Shown here: positions 46,901 to 54,923 of the stretch, piece by piece
Layout of the letters: every line of letters begins with the position of its first letter
Numbering within the stretch: position 1 is the first letter of the stretch
From: Actinoplanes subtropicus
GTDB taxonomy: Bacteria; Actinomycetota; Actinomycetes; Mycobacteriales; Micromonosporaceae
Direction of reading: 5' to 3'
Length of the DNA stretch: 64,000 bases
Assembly: GCF_000721705.1 (NCBI RefSeq)
Contig: NZ_JOJL01000020.1
Coordinates: 367,647 to 431,646, forward strand
Program-made: the position numbers and the translations under genes
The notes under the pieces: model-generated
Databases searched by the model: none
Told to the model about the DNA's origin: nothing
The model's input: the letters and a program-made list of their open reading frames with translations, nothing else

Positions 46901-47460
46901 TGGGTGTAGGCGAGGTTGCCGGGCGCGCTGGGCGGCTGGGTGTCCCCGGTGGCCGGCCCGTAGACCTCCAGTTCGGACAGTTGCCCGGCGGGCCAGCCGG
47001 TGTTGGCCGTGAACGTCAGCCGCAGGAACCGGGTCGTCGCCGTGCTGAGGTCGACGGTGACCGTGTTGCCCGAGGCCGGGTTGAACGTGTACGCGGCCGA
47101 ACCGAGCAGGGTGCTGAAGGACGAGCCGTCGGCGGAGCCGGCGACGGTCAGCGTCTCGGTGCGGGTCGCCCATGCGGTGGCCGGCGGCAGCTTGAGCACG
47201 AGCTGGTTGACCGCGACGGCCGAGCCCAGGTCGACCTGCAGCCACTGGGGGAACGCGTTGTTCTGGCTCTCCCAGTACGTGCTCGCGTTGCCGTCGCCGG
47301 CGTTGCCGGCCGGGTAGACGTCGGTGTAGCTGCTGGCGCTGAAGGTCTTGCCGGCGGCCAGGTTCGGCCCGGCGGCGGAGGCAACGGCCGGTGCGGAGAG
47401 GATCGCGGCCGCGATCCCCAGGGCCGCCACGGCGGCCACGAGTCTTCTCGTTGGGGACAT
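43909..47460 (-). CDS. Secreted GH87 alpha-1,3-glucanase (mycodextranase family), multi-domain
   Basis: 1183 aa from ATG 47460. A signal peptide (about 29 residues) is followed by F5/8-type C (discoidin) domain 1 (NLAAGKTFSASSYT), an FN3 domain (TQPPSAPGNLAYTQP), discoidin domain 2 (NLALNKPIESSSTV), two CARDB modules and a CBM6-like beta-sandwich (YEAEDGVLSGG). The C-terminal parallel beta-helix carries DTFADGINMTNG and EARATGDDSFALF, matching the catalytic Asp cluster of GH87 alpha-1,3-glucanases. It should degrade fungal or dental-type alpha-1,3-glucan outside the cell. First member of a sugar-uptake locus. Confidence 0.9.
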   Translation of the reverse strand: MSPTRRLVAAVAALGIAAAILSAPAVASAAGPNLAAGKTFSASSYTDVYPAGNAGDGNASTYWESQNNAFPQWLQVDLGSAVAVNQLVLKLPPATAWATRTETLTVAGSADGSSFSTLLGSAAYTFNPASGNTVTVDLSTATTRFLRLTFTANTGWPAGQLSELEVYGPATGDTQPPSAPGNLAYTQPAGGQIRLTWSASTDNVGVTGYDVYANGVLRTSVGAGVLTYTDSQPDSATVAYYVRAKDAAGNVSAASNTVTRSGTPVTGSNLALNKPIESSSTVYTFVATNANDDNVATYWEGSAYPANLTVKLGANATLQQVVIKLNPDSVWSARQQTFSVLGREQSSSAFTTLVGSATYTFDPATGNTVTIPVSGTAADLRLSFTANTGAPSGQVAELQVIGVAAPNPDLTITGMSSSPAAPVETDAVTLSATVRNAGTAASAASDVNFYLGTTKVGTASVGALAAGASATVSANIGARDAGTYPLSAKVDESNTVIELNEANNSYNSPSSLVVTPVSSSDLVASAVSWSPGNPAAGNPVTFSVTIKNQGSAASASGAHGVTLSILSGSTVIKTLTGSYAGTLAAGASSPALSLGTWTAVNGKYTVRTVIAVDANELAVKQANNTSDKPFFVGRGANMPYDMYEAEDGVLSGGAAIVGPNRTIGDLAGEASGRKAVTLNQTGAAVQWTTRAATNTIVARFSIPDGTTSSINVYVNGSLTKTLPLTSKYAWLYGDEKAPQNSGSNPRHIYDEANILLTGSFPAGSTLRLQKDSGNSGTIAIDFINLEQVSALGNPDPSKYVVPTGFDQQSVQNALDTARQDTTKLGVYLPTGDYQVTSKLQVYGRPIVVTGAGPWYTRFRTPDTQTETDAGFRADATANGSTFANFAYFGNYTIRIDGPGKVFDFANVSGITIDNIWAEHVVCLYWGANTDNMVIKNSRIRDTFADGINMTNGSTGNLVDNNEARATGDDSFALFSAIDAGGSDEINNTYQNLTSILTWRAAGVAVYGGYANTFKNLYIADTLVYSGITISSLDFGYPMNGFGASPPTVFDNVSIVRAGGHFWGAQTFPAIWCFSASKVFQGIRVSNVDITDPTYSGIMFQTNYVGGQPQNPITDTTFTNVTISGAVRSGDAYDAKSGFGIWANPLPEDGQGPAVGSATFTNLQFSNNYRDIENQTTTFTIVRS

Positions 47461-47503
47461 GGGAGCAGCACCTTTCTGGAGTGAAAAGCCCCCGGGGATG
47501 GAG

Positions 47504-49078
47504 CTAAAGGCGCAACCAGACGGCGGTGTCCGGGGGGAGGCGGTCACCGTCGAGAGGGCCACTGGCGAGCAGGGAGATCTCGTGGTCCGGCAGCGGGATC
47601 GAGTCGCCGGACATGTTGACGACGCAGGCGAACTCCTCGCCGCGGGTATAGGCGAGCACCCGCGGGTGCAGGTCCAGCCAGGTCATCGCCGGCCGGTGCA
47701 GGCCCGGCTCGGCGCGGCGCAGCGCGATCGCCTCGCGGTACAGCGCCAGCATCGATTTGGGGTCGCCGGTCTGCGCCTCGACGGTCAGCCCCTTCCACTC
47801 GGACGGCTGGGGCAGCCACGGCTCGGCCGTGGTGAAGCCGAACGGCGGCTCGTCGCCGCTCCACGGCAGCGGCACCCGGCAGCCGTCCCGGCTGTGCCCG
47901 CGCCGCGCCCACATCGGATCCTGGAAGGACGCGGGCGGGATGCTCTCGTTCTCCCCGAGGCCGAGCTCCTCGCCCTGGTAGATGTAGGCGGCGCCGGGCA
48001 GCGACAGCGAGAGCAGCGCGGCGGCCCGGGCGCGGCGGGTGCCGAGTTCGAGGTCGACCGGGGTGCCGTCGAGGTTGTTGTCGAAGCTGAAGGTGGTGTC
48101 CGCCCGGCCGTACCGGGTCACGTGCCGGGTGACGTCGTGGTTGGAGAGCACCCAGGTGGCCGGCGCGCCGACCGCGGCGTGCGCGTCGAGCGTGCGGTCC
48201 ACACATTCCCGCATCAGGCCCGGGTCCCAGGCGCAGCCGAGGAAGTCGAAGTTGAACGCGGCGTGCAGTTCGTCGGGCCGCAGGTAGTTGGCGAACCGCT
48301 CGACCTCCGGCATCCACACCTCGCCGATCAGCGCCCGATCGCCGGCGTACGAGTCGGCCACCCGGCGCCAGGACCGGTACACCTCGTGGACCTCGTCCCG
48401 GTCGTGAAAGGGATGCCGGGCTCCCGCCCGTACCTCCGGCAGGTCTTTGTCCTTGAAGAGCAGCGCGGCCGAGTCGATGCGAATGCCGTCGACCCCCCGG
48501 TCGAACCAGAACCGCAGGATGCTCTCGAATTCGGCGCGCACGTCGGGGTGGTCCCAGTTGAGGTCGGGCTGCTCGGGCGTGAACAAATGCAGATACCAAA
48601 GACCATCGGGTGTACGGGTCCAGGTGGTGCCGCCGAACTCCCCCCTCCAGTTCGTCGGCATCTCGTCGCCCCGGCCCGGCCGGAACCAGAAGTACTCCCG
48701 CTCCTTCGCCGAGGGCGAGGCCAGCGCCGCCCGGAACCACGGGTGCTCGCTGGAAAGGTGGTTCGGCACGATGTCGACGATCATCCGGATGCCGGCCGCG
48801 TGCGCCTCCTCGATCAGCGCCTCGGCCCCGGCCAGCGTCCCGAAGACCGGGTCGATGTCGCGGAAGTCGGCCACGTCGTAGCCGGCGTCGGCCATCGGCG
48901 ACGGATACCACGGGCTCATCCAGATCGCGTCGACGCCGAGGTCGCGCAGGTGGCCGAGGCGGGCGCGGATGCCGTCGACGTCCCCGATGCCGTCGCCGTC
49001 CGAGTCGGCGAAACTCCTCGGGTACACCTGGTAGATCACCGCGCTCCGCCACCACGGACCGTCGTCTGCTGTGGACAC
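47504..49078 (-). CDS. GH13 alpha-glucosidase, cytoplasmic
   Basis: 524 aa. WWRSAVIYQVYPRSF at the start; barrel motifs VDIVPNHLS, GIRIDSAALL (nucleophile), ALIGEVWMP (acid) and LSNHDVTR. No signal peptide. The likely substrates are the nigero-oligosaccharides or other alpha-glucosides taken up by the adjacent ABC importer. GTG 49078 is the chosen start (GTG 49084 possible). It follows the permease gene by 17 bp. Confidence 0.9.
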   Translation of the reverse strand: MSTADDGPWWRSAVIYQVYPRSFADSDGDGIGDVDGIRARLGHLRDLGVDAIWMSPWYPSPMADAGYDVADFRDIDPVFGTLAGAEALIEEAHAAGIRMIVDIVPNHLSSEHPWFRAALASPSAKEREYFWFRPGRGDEMPTNWRGEFGGTTWTRTPDGLWYLHLFTPEQPDLNWDHPDVRAEFESILRFWFDRGVDGIRIDSAALLFKDKDLPEVRAGARHPFHDRDEVHEVYRSWRRVADSYAGDRALIGEVWMPEVERFANYLRPDELHAAFNFDFLGCAWDPGLMRECVDRTLDAHAAVGAPATWVLSNHDVTRHVTRYGRADTTFSFDNNLDGTPVDLELGTRRARAAALLSLSLPGAAYIYQGEELGLGENESIPPASFQDPMWARRGHSRDGCRVPLPWSGDEPPFGFTTAEPWLPQPSEWKGLTVEAQTGDPKSMLALYREAIALRRAEPGLHRPAMTWLDLHPRVLAYTRGEEFACVVNMSGDSIPLPDHEISLLASGPLDGDRLPPDTAVWLRL

Positions 49079-49095
49079 GTACACCTGCTTTCTCG

Positions 49096-49968
49096 TTAGC
49101 CCTTGACGCTGCCCGCGGTGAGACCGGACATGATGTTGCGCTGGAAGATCAGGAAGATCACGACGGTCGGGATCGCCGCGATGACCGACGCCGCGACCAC
49201 CACGTTCATCGGGGTGCCGCCGGAGAAGGCGTAGATGCCGACGCTCAGCGTCCGGGTCTCCGGCGAGGGCATGACGAGCTTCGGCCAGAGGAAGTCTTTC
49301 CAGACGTACGTGACCGCGAAGATCGAGACCACGCCCAGGATCGGCCGGGACATCGGCAGGATGATCGACCACAGCGTGCGCAGCGGCGACGCGCCGTCCA
49401 CCATCGCGGCCGCGATCAGATCCTCCGGGATCGAGTCGAAGAACCGCTTGAGCAGGAAGATGTTGAACGCGTTCGCGACCAGCGGCAGCCAGATCGCCCA
49501 CGGCGAGTCGAGCAGGCTCAGGTGGACGAACGGCAGGTCGATCGCGGTCACGTACTGCGGGACGATGACGACCATCGCCGGGATCATCAGGGTGGCCAGC
49601 ATCAGCGCGAGGACCACGTGGCCCAGGACCGGGCGGAGCTTGGAGAGCGCGTACGCCGCGGCGGTGTCGAAGACCAGCTGGAAGAAGACCGCGCCGGCCG
49701 CGTAGTAGAAGGTGTTGAACATCAGCTTCGCGAGGTTCAGGTTGCTCCACGCGTCGGCGTAGTTGCGCGTCTCGGGGTGCTTCGGGAAGAGCGAGGGCGG
49801 GGTCTGCGCGATCTCCTGGCCCGACTTCAGCGCGCCGGTGACCATCCAGTAGAGCGGCCCGATGAAGACCAGCGTGAAGGCCAGGACGGTGAGAAGGAGC
49901 AGCGTCCAGTAGACGTACCTGCCGCGGCCGCGCCGGATCTGCGCCTGCGAAATGAGCGTACGGGTCAT
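49096..49968 (-). CDS. Carbohydrate ABC importer permease (MalG-like)
   Basis: 290 aa, six membrane helices. The EAA loop is EDLIAAAMVDGASPLRTLWSIILP, the docking site for the ATPase. Starts 1 bp after the stop of the MalF-like gene. No ATPase gene is in the locus; a shared MsiK-type ATPase elsewhere is usual in actinomycetes. Confidence 0.93.
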   Translation of the reverse strand: MTRTLISQAQIRRGRGRYVYWTLLLLTVLAFTLVFIGPLYWMVTGALKSGQEIAQTPPSLFPKHPETRNYADAWSNLNLAKLMFNTFYYAAGAVFFQLVFDTAAAYALSKLRPVLGHVVLALMLATLMIPAMVVIVPQYVTAIDLPFVHLSLLDSPWAIWLPLVANAFNIFLLKRFFDSIPEDLIAAAMVDGASPLRTLWSIILPMSRPILGVVSIFAVTYVWKDFLWPKLVMPSPETRTLSVGIYAFSGGTPMNVVVAASVIAAIPTVVIFLIFQRNIMSGLTAGSVKG

Positions 49969-49969
49969 C

Positions 49970-50917
49970 TCAGTCCTGCCTCGTGGTCAGCCGCACGTAG
50001 ACGGCGGAGAAGGCGGCGAGAACCAGGAGCATGATCACGCCGAGCGCGGCGGCGCCGTTCAGGTCGTTCTGGAAGAAGCCGTGCTGGTAGATCAGGTACG
50101 CGACCGAGGTCGCCGAGTCCTGCGTGCCGGCGCCATTGGCCAGGATCAGCGGCTCGATGAAGACCTGCATGGTGGCGACGATCTGCAGCATCGCCAGCAG
50201 CGCGAGGATCAGGCGGGTCTGCGGGATCGTCACGTTCCAGATCCGCCGCAGCAGGCCGGCACCGTCCAGCTCGGCCGCCTCGTACAGCTCGCCCGGGATG
50301 TTCTGCAGGGCGGCCAGGTAGATCAGCACCGCGGCGCCCATGTTCATCCAGGTCGAGGCGATCACCATGGCCGGCATGGTCATGGTCGGCGACTGCATCC
50401 ACTCCGAGGTCGGCAGGTGGAGGAACTTCAGCACCGCGTTGAACAGGCCGGCGTCGCTCGGGTCGTACGCGTAGTACTTGAACAGGAACAGCGCCGAGGC
50501 GGGCGGCAGCATCACCGGCAGGTAGACCAGGATCCGCAGGTAGCCCTTGAAGTGCCGGAACTCGTTGAGCAGGATCGCCACCACGAACGGGACGGCGTAG
50601 CCGAGGATCAGCGCGAGAACCGTGAAGTAAAAGGTGTTCTTCCAGGCGGTCCCGAAGCTCGGGTCCCGCACGATGCGGACGAAGTTGTCGAAGCCCACCC
50701 AGGTCGTCACGCCGCGCCGGGTGTGCTGGAAGCTCATCACGATGCCGCGGATCATCGGGAACCACTGGAACAGGGCGAAGCAGAAGATCGCCCCGAGCAG
50801 GAACGCGTACCCGGTGAGGTTGTCCCGCAGCTTGCGCCCGCGTCGCGTGCGGGCCGGGGGTCGCACGTCGGCCCGTGGGGTCGGGCTCGCCTCCGGGGCG
50901 CTGGTCATCGTCGCCAA
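49970..50917 (-). CDS. Carbohydrate ABC importer permease (MalF-like)
   Basis: 315 aa. A basic, Pro-rich N-terminus precedes six membrane helices. The EAA loop is GELYEAAELDGAGLLRRIWNVTIPQ. It forms the membrane channel with the MalG-like partner. A stable hairpin separates it from the binding-protein gene upstream. Confidence 0.93.
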   Translation of the reverse strand: MATMTSAPEASPTPRADVRPPARTRRGRKLRDNLTGYAFLLGAIFCFALFQWFPMIRGIVMSFQHTRRGVTTWVGFDNFVRIVRDPSFGTAWKNTFYFTVLALILGYAVPFVVAILLNEFRHFKGYLRILVYLPVMLPPASALFLFKYYAYDPSDAGLFNAVLKFLHLPTSEWMQSPTMTMPAMVIASTWMNMGAAVLIYLAALQNIPGELYEAAELDGAGLLRRIWNVTIPQTRLILALLAMLQIVATMQVFIEPLILANGAGTQDSATSVAYLIYQHGFFQNDLNGAAALGVIMLLVLAAFSAVYVRLTTRQD

Positions 50918-50939
50918 CGAGAACTCCTGACACTAAGGA

Positions 50940-50966
50940 GTGCGGGGGCGTTGCCGGCCCCCGCAC
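50940..50966 (-). promoter_or_regulatory. Intergenic stem-loop after the binding-protein gene
   Basis: Perfect 10-bp stem GTGCGGGGGC/GCCCCCGCAC with a 7-nt loop and no T-run, located between the binding-protein stop (50974) and permease start (50917). Such loops usually stabilise the binding-protein mRNA or partly terminate, giving more binding protein than permease. Confidence 0.65.
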
Positions 50967-50973
50967 ACGTCGG

Positions 50974-52356
50974 TCACTTGTCGGCGGCCAGGAGCTGGTT
51001 GGTCTTGGTCTCGGCGGTCTTGAGCAGCTGGTCGATGTTGGCGCCGGGGTTGGTCAGCACCCCGGACATCGCGTTGTCGAGCACCGCGTAGATCGCCTGG
51101 GCGTTGGCCGGCTCCCCTTTGATCGGGACCGGGGTGGCCTCGAACAGGCCGAAGTTCTCGCTCGGCACGTTCTGGTTGGCCTTGCGCAGCTCGAGCTCCT
51201 GCTTCTGGGCGGCGCTGCCGGCGGTGAACAGCAGCGGCTGGGGCAGGCCGACCGGCTGGTTCTGCGGCTTGGCCCGGGCGTAGTCGAACTGGCCCTTGCC
51301 GGGGGTCAGCTTCTCGAAGGCGATCCACTCGAGACCGGCCTTGACCTGGTCGGGGGTGAGGTCCTTGCGGAAGAAGTAGCCCTCGCCGCCGCCGAGCGTG
51401 CCCTTGGCCGCGCCGTCCTGGCCGGGCATCGGGGCCATCGCCCAGTCCTGGTACTTGCCCTGGAACTGCTGGACGATCGCGGTGGTGGCGTCCGGCGCGC
51501 CGATGAACATGCCGACCTTGCCGGCCGCGGCGTTGGTCAGCAGGTCGGCCCACTGCAGCAGCTGCCGCGAGCCCATGCTGTTGTCGCCGTACCGCATGTC
51601 CTTGAGGTTCTGCAGGACCTGCTTGCCCTGGGCGTTGTCGAAGGCGGCCGACTTGTTGTCCGCGCTCAGGATCGTCCCGCCCTGTGAGTAGAGCTCGGCG
51701 GTGAAGTGCCAGCCGCCGGTGTTGCCGGCGCTGTAGTCGGAGTAGCCGGCCACGCCGCCGCCGAGCGCGGCGATCTTCTTGGCCGCCGCCCTTACGTCGG
51801 CCCAGGTCTTCGGCGGATTGTTGACGTCGAGCCCGGCCTTGGTGAAGAGCGTCTTGTTGTAGAGCAGGCCCATCGAGTAGTTCTTCGTCGGGATGGCGTA
51901 GATCTTGCCGTTGTCGGTGAAGACCGCCTTGAGCGCCGGGTCGACGCTGTCCCAGGTCGGGATGGTGTCCTTCGTCGCGTACTGGGTGATGTCCATCGCC
52001 TGGCCGGAATCCAGCACCTGCTGCAGGTCGGTCATGTAGCCGTAGAAGACGTCGGTCATCGTGCCGCCGGTGAGCCGGGCGGTGAAGTCCGGCGGGTTGT
52101 TGCACTGCTGGCCGACGCTGACGCTCTTGATGGTGACCGTGGGGTGCTGCTTCTCGAACGCCGCCACGTCGGCGTTCCAGTTCGCCAGCAGGTCCTTCTG
52201 GGAGCCGTCCGGCTGGCAGTCGACGGTGATGACCGTCTTCCCGCCGGCGTCCTTGCCCGAGTCGTCACTGCCCTTCGTGGAGCACGCCGCGATGCTGAGG
52301 CCCAGCCCGGCCGCGACGGTGAGCGCCGCAACCCGTCGGTACTGCGATACGGACAT
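50974..52356 (-). CDS. Carbohydrate ABC importer substrate-binding lipoprotein
   Basis: 460 aa. Signal peptide with lipobox LSIAAC (Cys at about 25), then an acidic linker and a family-1 extracellular solute-binding domain (FEKQHPTVTIKSVSV, MGLLYNKTLFTKAG, GGGEGYFF). Anchored to the outside of the membrane it captures oligosaccharides, here probably products of the GH87 enzyme. First gene of the transport operon. Confidence 0.93.
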   Translation of the reverse strand: MSVSQYRRVAALTVAAGLGLSIAACSTKGSDDSGKDAGGKTVITVDCQPDGSQKDLLANWNADVAAFEKQHPTVTIKSVSVGQQCNNPPDFTARLTGGTMTDVFYGYMTDLQQVLDSGQAMDITQYATKDTIPTWDSVDPALKAVFTDNGKIYAIPTKNYSMGLLYNKTLFTKAGLDVNNPPKTWADVRAAAKKIAALGGGVAGYSDYSAGNTGGWHFTAELYSQGGTILSADNKSAAFDNAQGKQVLQNLKDMRYGDNSMGSRQLLQWADLLTNAAAGKVGMFIGAPDATTAIVQQFQGKYQDWAMAPMPGQDGAAKGTLGGGEGYFFRKDLTPDQVKAGLEWIAFEKLTPGKGQFDYARAKPQNQPVGLPQPLLFTAGSAAQKQELELRKANQNVPSENFGLFEATPVPIKGEPANAQAIYAVLDNAMSGVLTNPGANIDQLLKTAETKTNQLLAADK

Positions 52357-52490
52357 CTATCTGATCCCTTCGGGAACGAGTTTGCGTCGTCATGTTTCGT
52401 GGAGGTGACGATACAAAGCCGAATGATGTCCCGCAATAAGGCGACTGCATGAAGAAAAAACTCGACGGCTACCTCGCAACACGGAGACGA

Positions 52491-52519
52491 CGAAGGGCGG
52501 GCCATCGGCCCGCCCTTCG
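52491..52519. terminator. Strong hairpin downstream of the LacI gene
   Basis: Perfect 13-bp stem CGAAGGGCGGGCC/GGCCCGCCCTTCG with a 3-nt loop, 18 bp after the LacI stop. It insulates the regulator from the transport operon. Confidence 0.8.
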
Positions 52520-52537
52520 GTAAGGAATATTGCCTGG

Positions 52538-53530
52538 TCAGCCCAGGGGTGCCGGTGCGGTCGACCCGCGGACCACCAACTCGGGCTCGAACAGCAGCTC
52601 GTCGGCGCCGACGCCGCTGCCCTCGATCTGGTTGACCAGCAGGTCGACCGCCGCCTGGCCCATCATCTCGATCGGCTGGCGTACCGTCGTCAGTGGCGGA
52701 TCGGTGCAGGTCATCAGCGCGGAGTCGTCGTAGCCGACGACCGAGACGTCGCGCGGCACCGCCAGGCCGAGCCGGCGGGCGGCCCGGATCGAGCCGAGCG
52801 CGAGCACGTCGGAGGCGCAGATCATGCCGGTCACGCCGCGCTCGATCAGGCGGGCCGCGGCCAGCCGGGCGCTCTCCATCGAGAAGGTCGTCCGCTCGAC
52901 GAACCAGTCGCCGGCCGCGATCTTCTCCAGCGCGGCCAGCTTGCGGCGGGACGGCACGTGGTCCTCCGGGCCCATCACCATGCCGACGCGCTGGTGGCCG
53001 AGGGACTTCAGATGCCCGTACGCCTGCTCGACGGCGACCGCGTCATCGGTCGAGATGTGCGGGAAGCCCAGGTCGTCGACGCCCGCGTTGACCATGACGA
53101 CCGGCATCCGGCGGTCGGTCAGCGCCCGGTAGTGCCCGTGCTCGGCGTCGGCCAGCGCATACGACCCGCCGGCGAAGACCACGCCGGAGACCTGGTGGTC
53201 GAGCAGCATCTCGATGTAATCGCGCTCGGGCACGCCGCCGATCGTGCGGGCGGCCAGCAGCGGGGTGAACCCGCGCTGGGCGAGCGAGGCGGTCACCACC
53301 TCGGCGAGCGCCGGGAAGATCGGGTTCTGCAGCTCGGGGAGGACGAGGCCGACCAGCCGGCCGCGCTCGCCGCGCAGCTTGGTGGGCCGCTCATACCCGA
53401 GGACGTCGAGCGCGGTCAGGACGGAGGCGCGGGTGGCCTCGGAGACGCCGCTGCGCCCGTTGAGGACCCGGCTGACCGTGGCCTCGCTGACGCCCGCCTT
53501 CTTGGCCACCTCGGCCAGACGTTTGGTCAC
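52538..53530 (-). CDS. LacI-family repressor of the alpha-glucan locus
   Basis: 330 aa. The N-terminal HTH is LAEVAKKAGVSEATVSRVLNG, followed by the hinge helix and a periplasmic-binding-like ligand domain (GLVLPELQNPIFPAL, VVGYDDSALM). Located upstream of, and on the same strand as, the transporter and glucanase genes. No perfect operator was found before the binding-protein gene; TCGTCA-13 nt-TGACGA (52387-52411) is a weak candidate. Confidence 0.93.
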   Translation of the reverse strand: MTKRLAEVAKKAGVSEATVSRVLNGRSGVSEATRASVLTALDVLGYERPTKLRGERGRLVGLVLPELQNPIFPALAEVVTASLAQRGFTPLLAARTIGGVPERDYIEMLLDHQVSGVVFAGGSYALADAEHGHYRALTDRRMPVVMVNAGVDDLGFPHISTDDAVAVEQAYGHLKSLGHQRVGMVMGPEDHVPSRRKLAALEKIAAGDWFVERTTFSMESARLAAARLIERGVTGMICASDVLALGSIRAARRLGLAVPRDVSVVGYDDSALMTCTDPPLTTVRQPIEMMGQAAVDLLVNQIEGSGVGADELLFEPELVVRGSTAPAPLG

Positions 53531-53629
53531 GGCGGAATCCTACGTCAGCTCATTGCAAAAAACGAACCTGGTCTTGCAGTGGCAGACGAAAGCGATGACG
53601 CCACGCGGCGGCGGTGCGAGAATCGGCGT

Positions 53630-54046
53630 ATGGCTCGACGAACCAAGACCGAGACGGCCTGCCCCTGCGGGCGCGGCCTGCCGTACGCCGAATGTTGCGC
53701 CCCCGCGCACGAGGGCCACCCGCCGGCCTCGGCCGAGGCGCTGATGCGCTCGCGGTACAGCGCGTTCGCCCTGGACGACGACGCGTACGTGCTGAAGTCC
53801 TGGCACCCGGACACCCGGCCGGCCGCGATCGAGCCCGACGCGCACCTGCGCTGGGTCGGTCTGGAGATCATCGAGTCGACCGGCGGCGGCCTGTTCGACG
53901 CCGAGGGCGTGGTCGAGTTCCGGGCGCACTACCGCGACCACGGCAAGCCCGGCGACCTGGTGGAGCGCAGCCGATTCGTCCGGCATGACGGTCAGTGGGT
54001 GTACTGGGGTCCGATCCTTACCGACGGCTCACTCGCCAACATCTGA
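53630..54046 (+). CDS. YchJ/UPF0225-family protein
   Basis: 138 aa. Begins with a zinc-binding SEC-C-like motif (CPCGRGLPYAECCAP) and continues with LMRSRYSAFALDDDAYVLKSW and the NTF2-like domain of UPF0225. Function unknown in the family. It precedes kynA by 22 bp on the same strand and may be cotranscribed. Confidence 0.9.
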   Translation: MARRTKTETACPCGRGLPYAECCAPAHEGHPPASAEALMRSRYSAFALDDDAYVLKSWHPDTRPAAIEPDAHLRWVGLEIIESTGGGLFDAEGVVEFRAHYRDHGKPGDLVERSRFVRHDGQWVYWGPILTDGSLANI

Positions 54047-54068
54047 TCAGGTGTGTTTTCCTGCAGGG

Positions 54069-54923
54069 GTGGATAGCAACAGCAGGCCCATCGAGGACGG
54101 CATCGTCCGGGACTTCAAGGTCAATCTCTCGTACGGGAAGTACCTGCACCTCGACGAGATCCTCAACGCGCAGCACCCGGTCAGCGTGCCCGAGCACCAC
54201 GACGAGCTGCTGTTCATCCTCCAGCACCAGACCTCGGAGCTGTGGCTGAAGCTGGTGCTGCACGAGCTGCGCGCAGTGCAGCGGCAGATCGCCGCCGACG
54301 AGCTGCGGCCGGCCCTCAAGGGGCTGGCCCGGGTCAAACACATCCAGCGCACGCTCACCGAGCAGTGGTCGGTGCTGGCCACCCTGACCCCGAGCGAGTA
54401 CGCCGAGTTCCGCAGTTTCCTCGGCACCTCCTCGGGCTTCCAGTCGTACCAGTACCGCGCGGTCGAGTTCACCCTCGGCAACAAGGACCGCCGGATGCTG
54501 TCGATCTTTCACGATGACCCGGCGGCGCAGGCGATGCTGACCGAGGCGCTCGAGGCGCCCAGCGTCTACGACGAGTTCCTGCGGTACCTCGCCCGGCACG
54601 GCTACGAGGTGCCGGTCGAGCTGCTGCAGCGGGACGTGACCCTGCCGTACGCGTACAACGAGGACCTGGTCCGGGTGTTCGTGGAGATCTACCGCGACCC
54701 GGAGAAGCACTGGGCCGCCTACGAGACCTGCGAGGAGCTGGTCGACCTGGAGGAGAACTTCCAGCTCTGGCGGTTCCGGCACCTCAAGACGGTGGAGCGG
54801 ACGATCGGCTTCCAGCGCGGCACCGGCGGCTCCAGTGGCGTCGCCTTCCTCAAGGCGGCCCTCGATCTGACCTTCTTCCCGGAGCTGTACGCGGTCCGTA
54901 CGCAGATCGGAACGCCCCGGTGA
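54069..54923 (+). CDS. kynA: Tryptophan 2,3-dioxygenase
   Basis: 284 aa from GTG 54069. Family signatures: YLHLDEILNAQHP, HHDELLFILQHQTSELWLKL (in overlap), SSGFQSYQYRAVEFTLGNK and the C-terminal GTGGSSGVAFLKAALD. The heme enzyme opens the indole ring of tryptophan to N-formylkynurenine. Its stop overlaps the start of kynU (GTGA). Confidence 0.95.
   Translation: MDSNSRPIEDGIVRDFKVNLSYGKYLHLDEILNAQHPVSVPEHHDELLFILQHQTSELWLKLVLHELRAVQRQIAADELRPALKGLARVKHIQRTLTEQWSVLATLTPSEYAEFRSFLGTSSGFQSYQYRAVEFTLGNKDRRMLSIFHDDPAAQAMLTEALEAPSVYDEFLRYLARHGYEVPVELLQRDVTLPYAYNEDLVRVFVEIYRDPEKHWAAYETCEELVDLEENFQLWRFRHLKTVERTIGFQRGTGGSSGVAFLKAALDLTFFPELYAVRTQIGTPR

Noticed and set aside
52387..52411. TCGTCA-13 nt-TGACGA as LacI operator
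   Set aside because: Half-sites are short and the spacing is not typical of LacI dimers; kept only as a weak candidate in the gene note.
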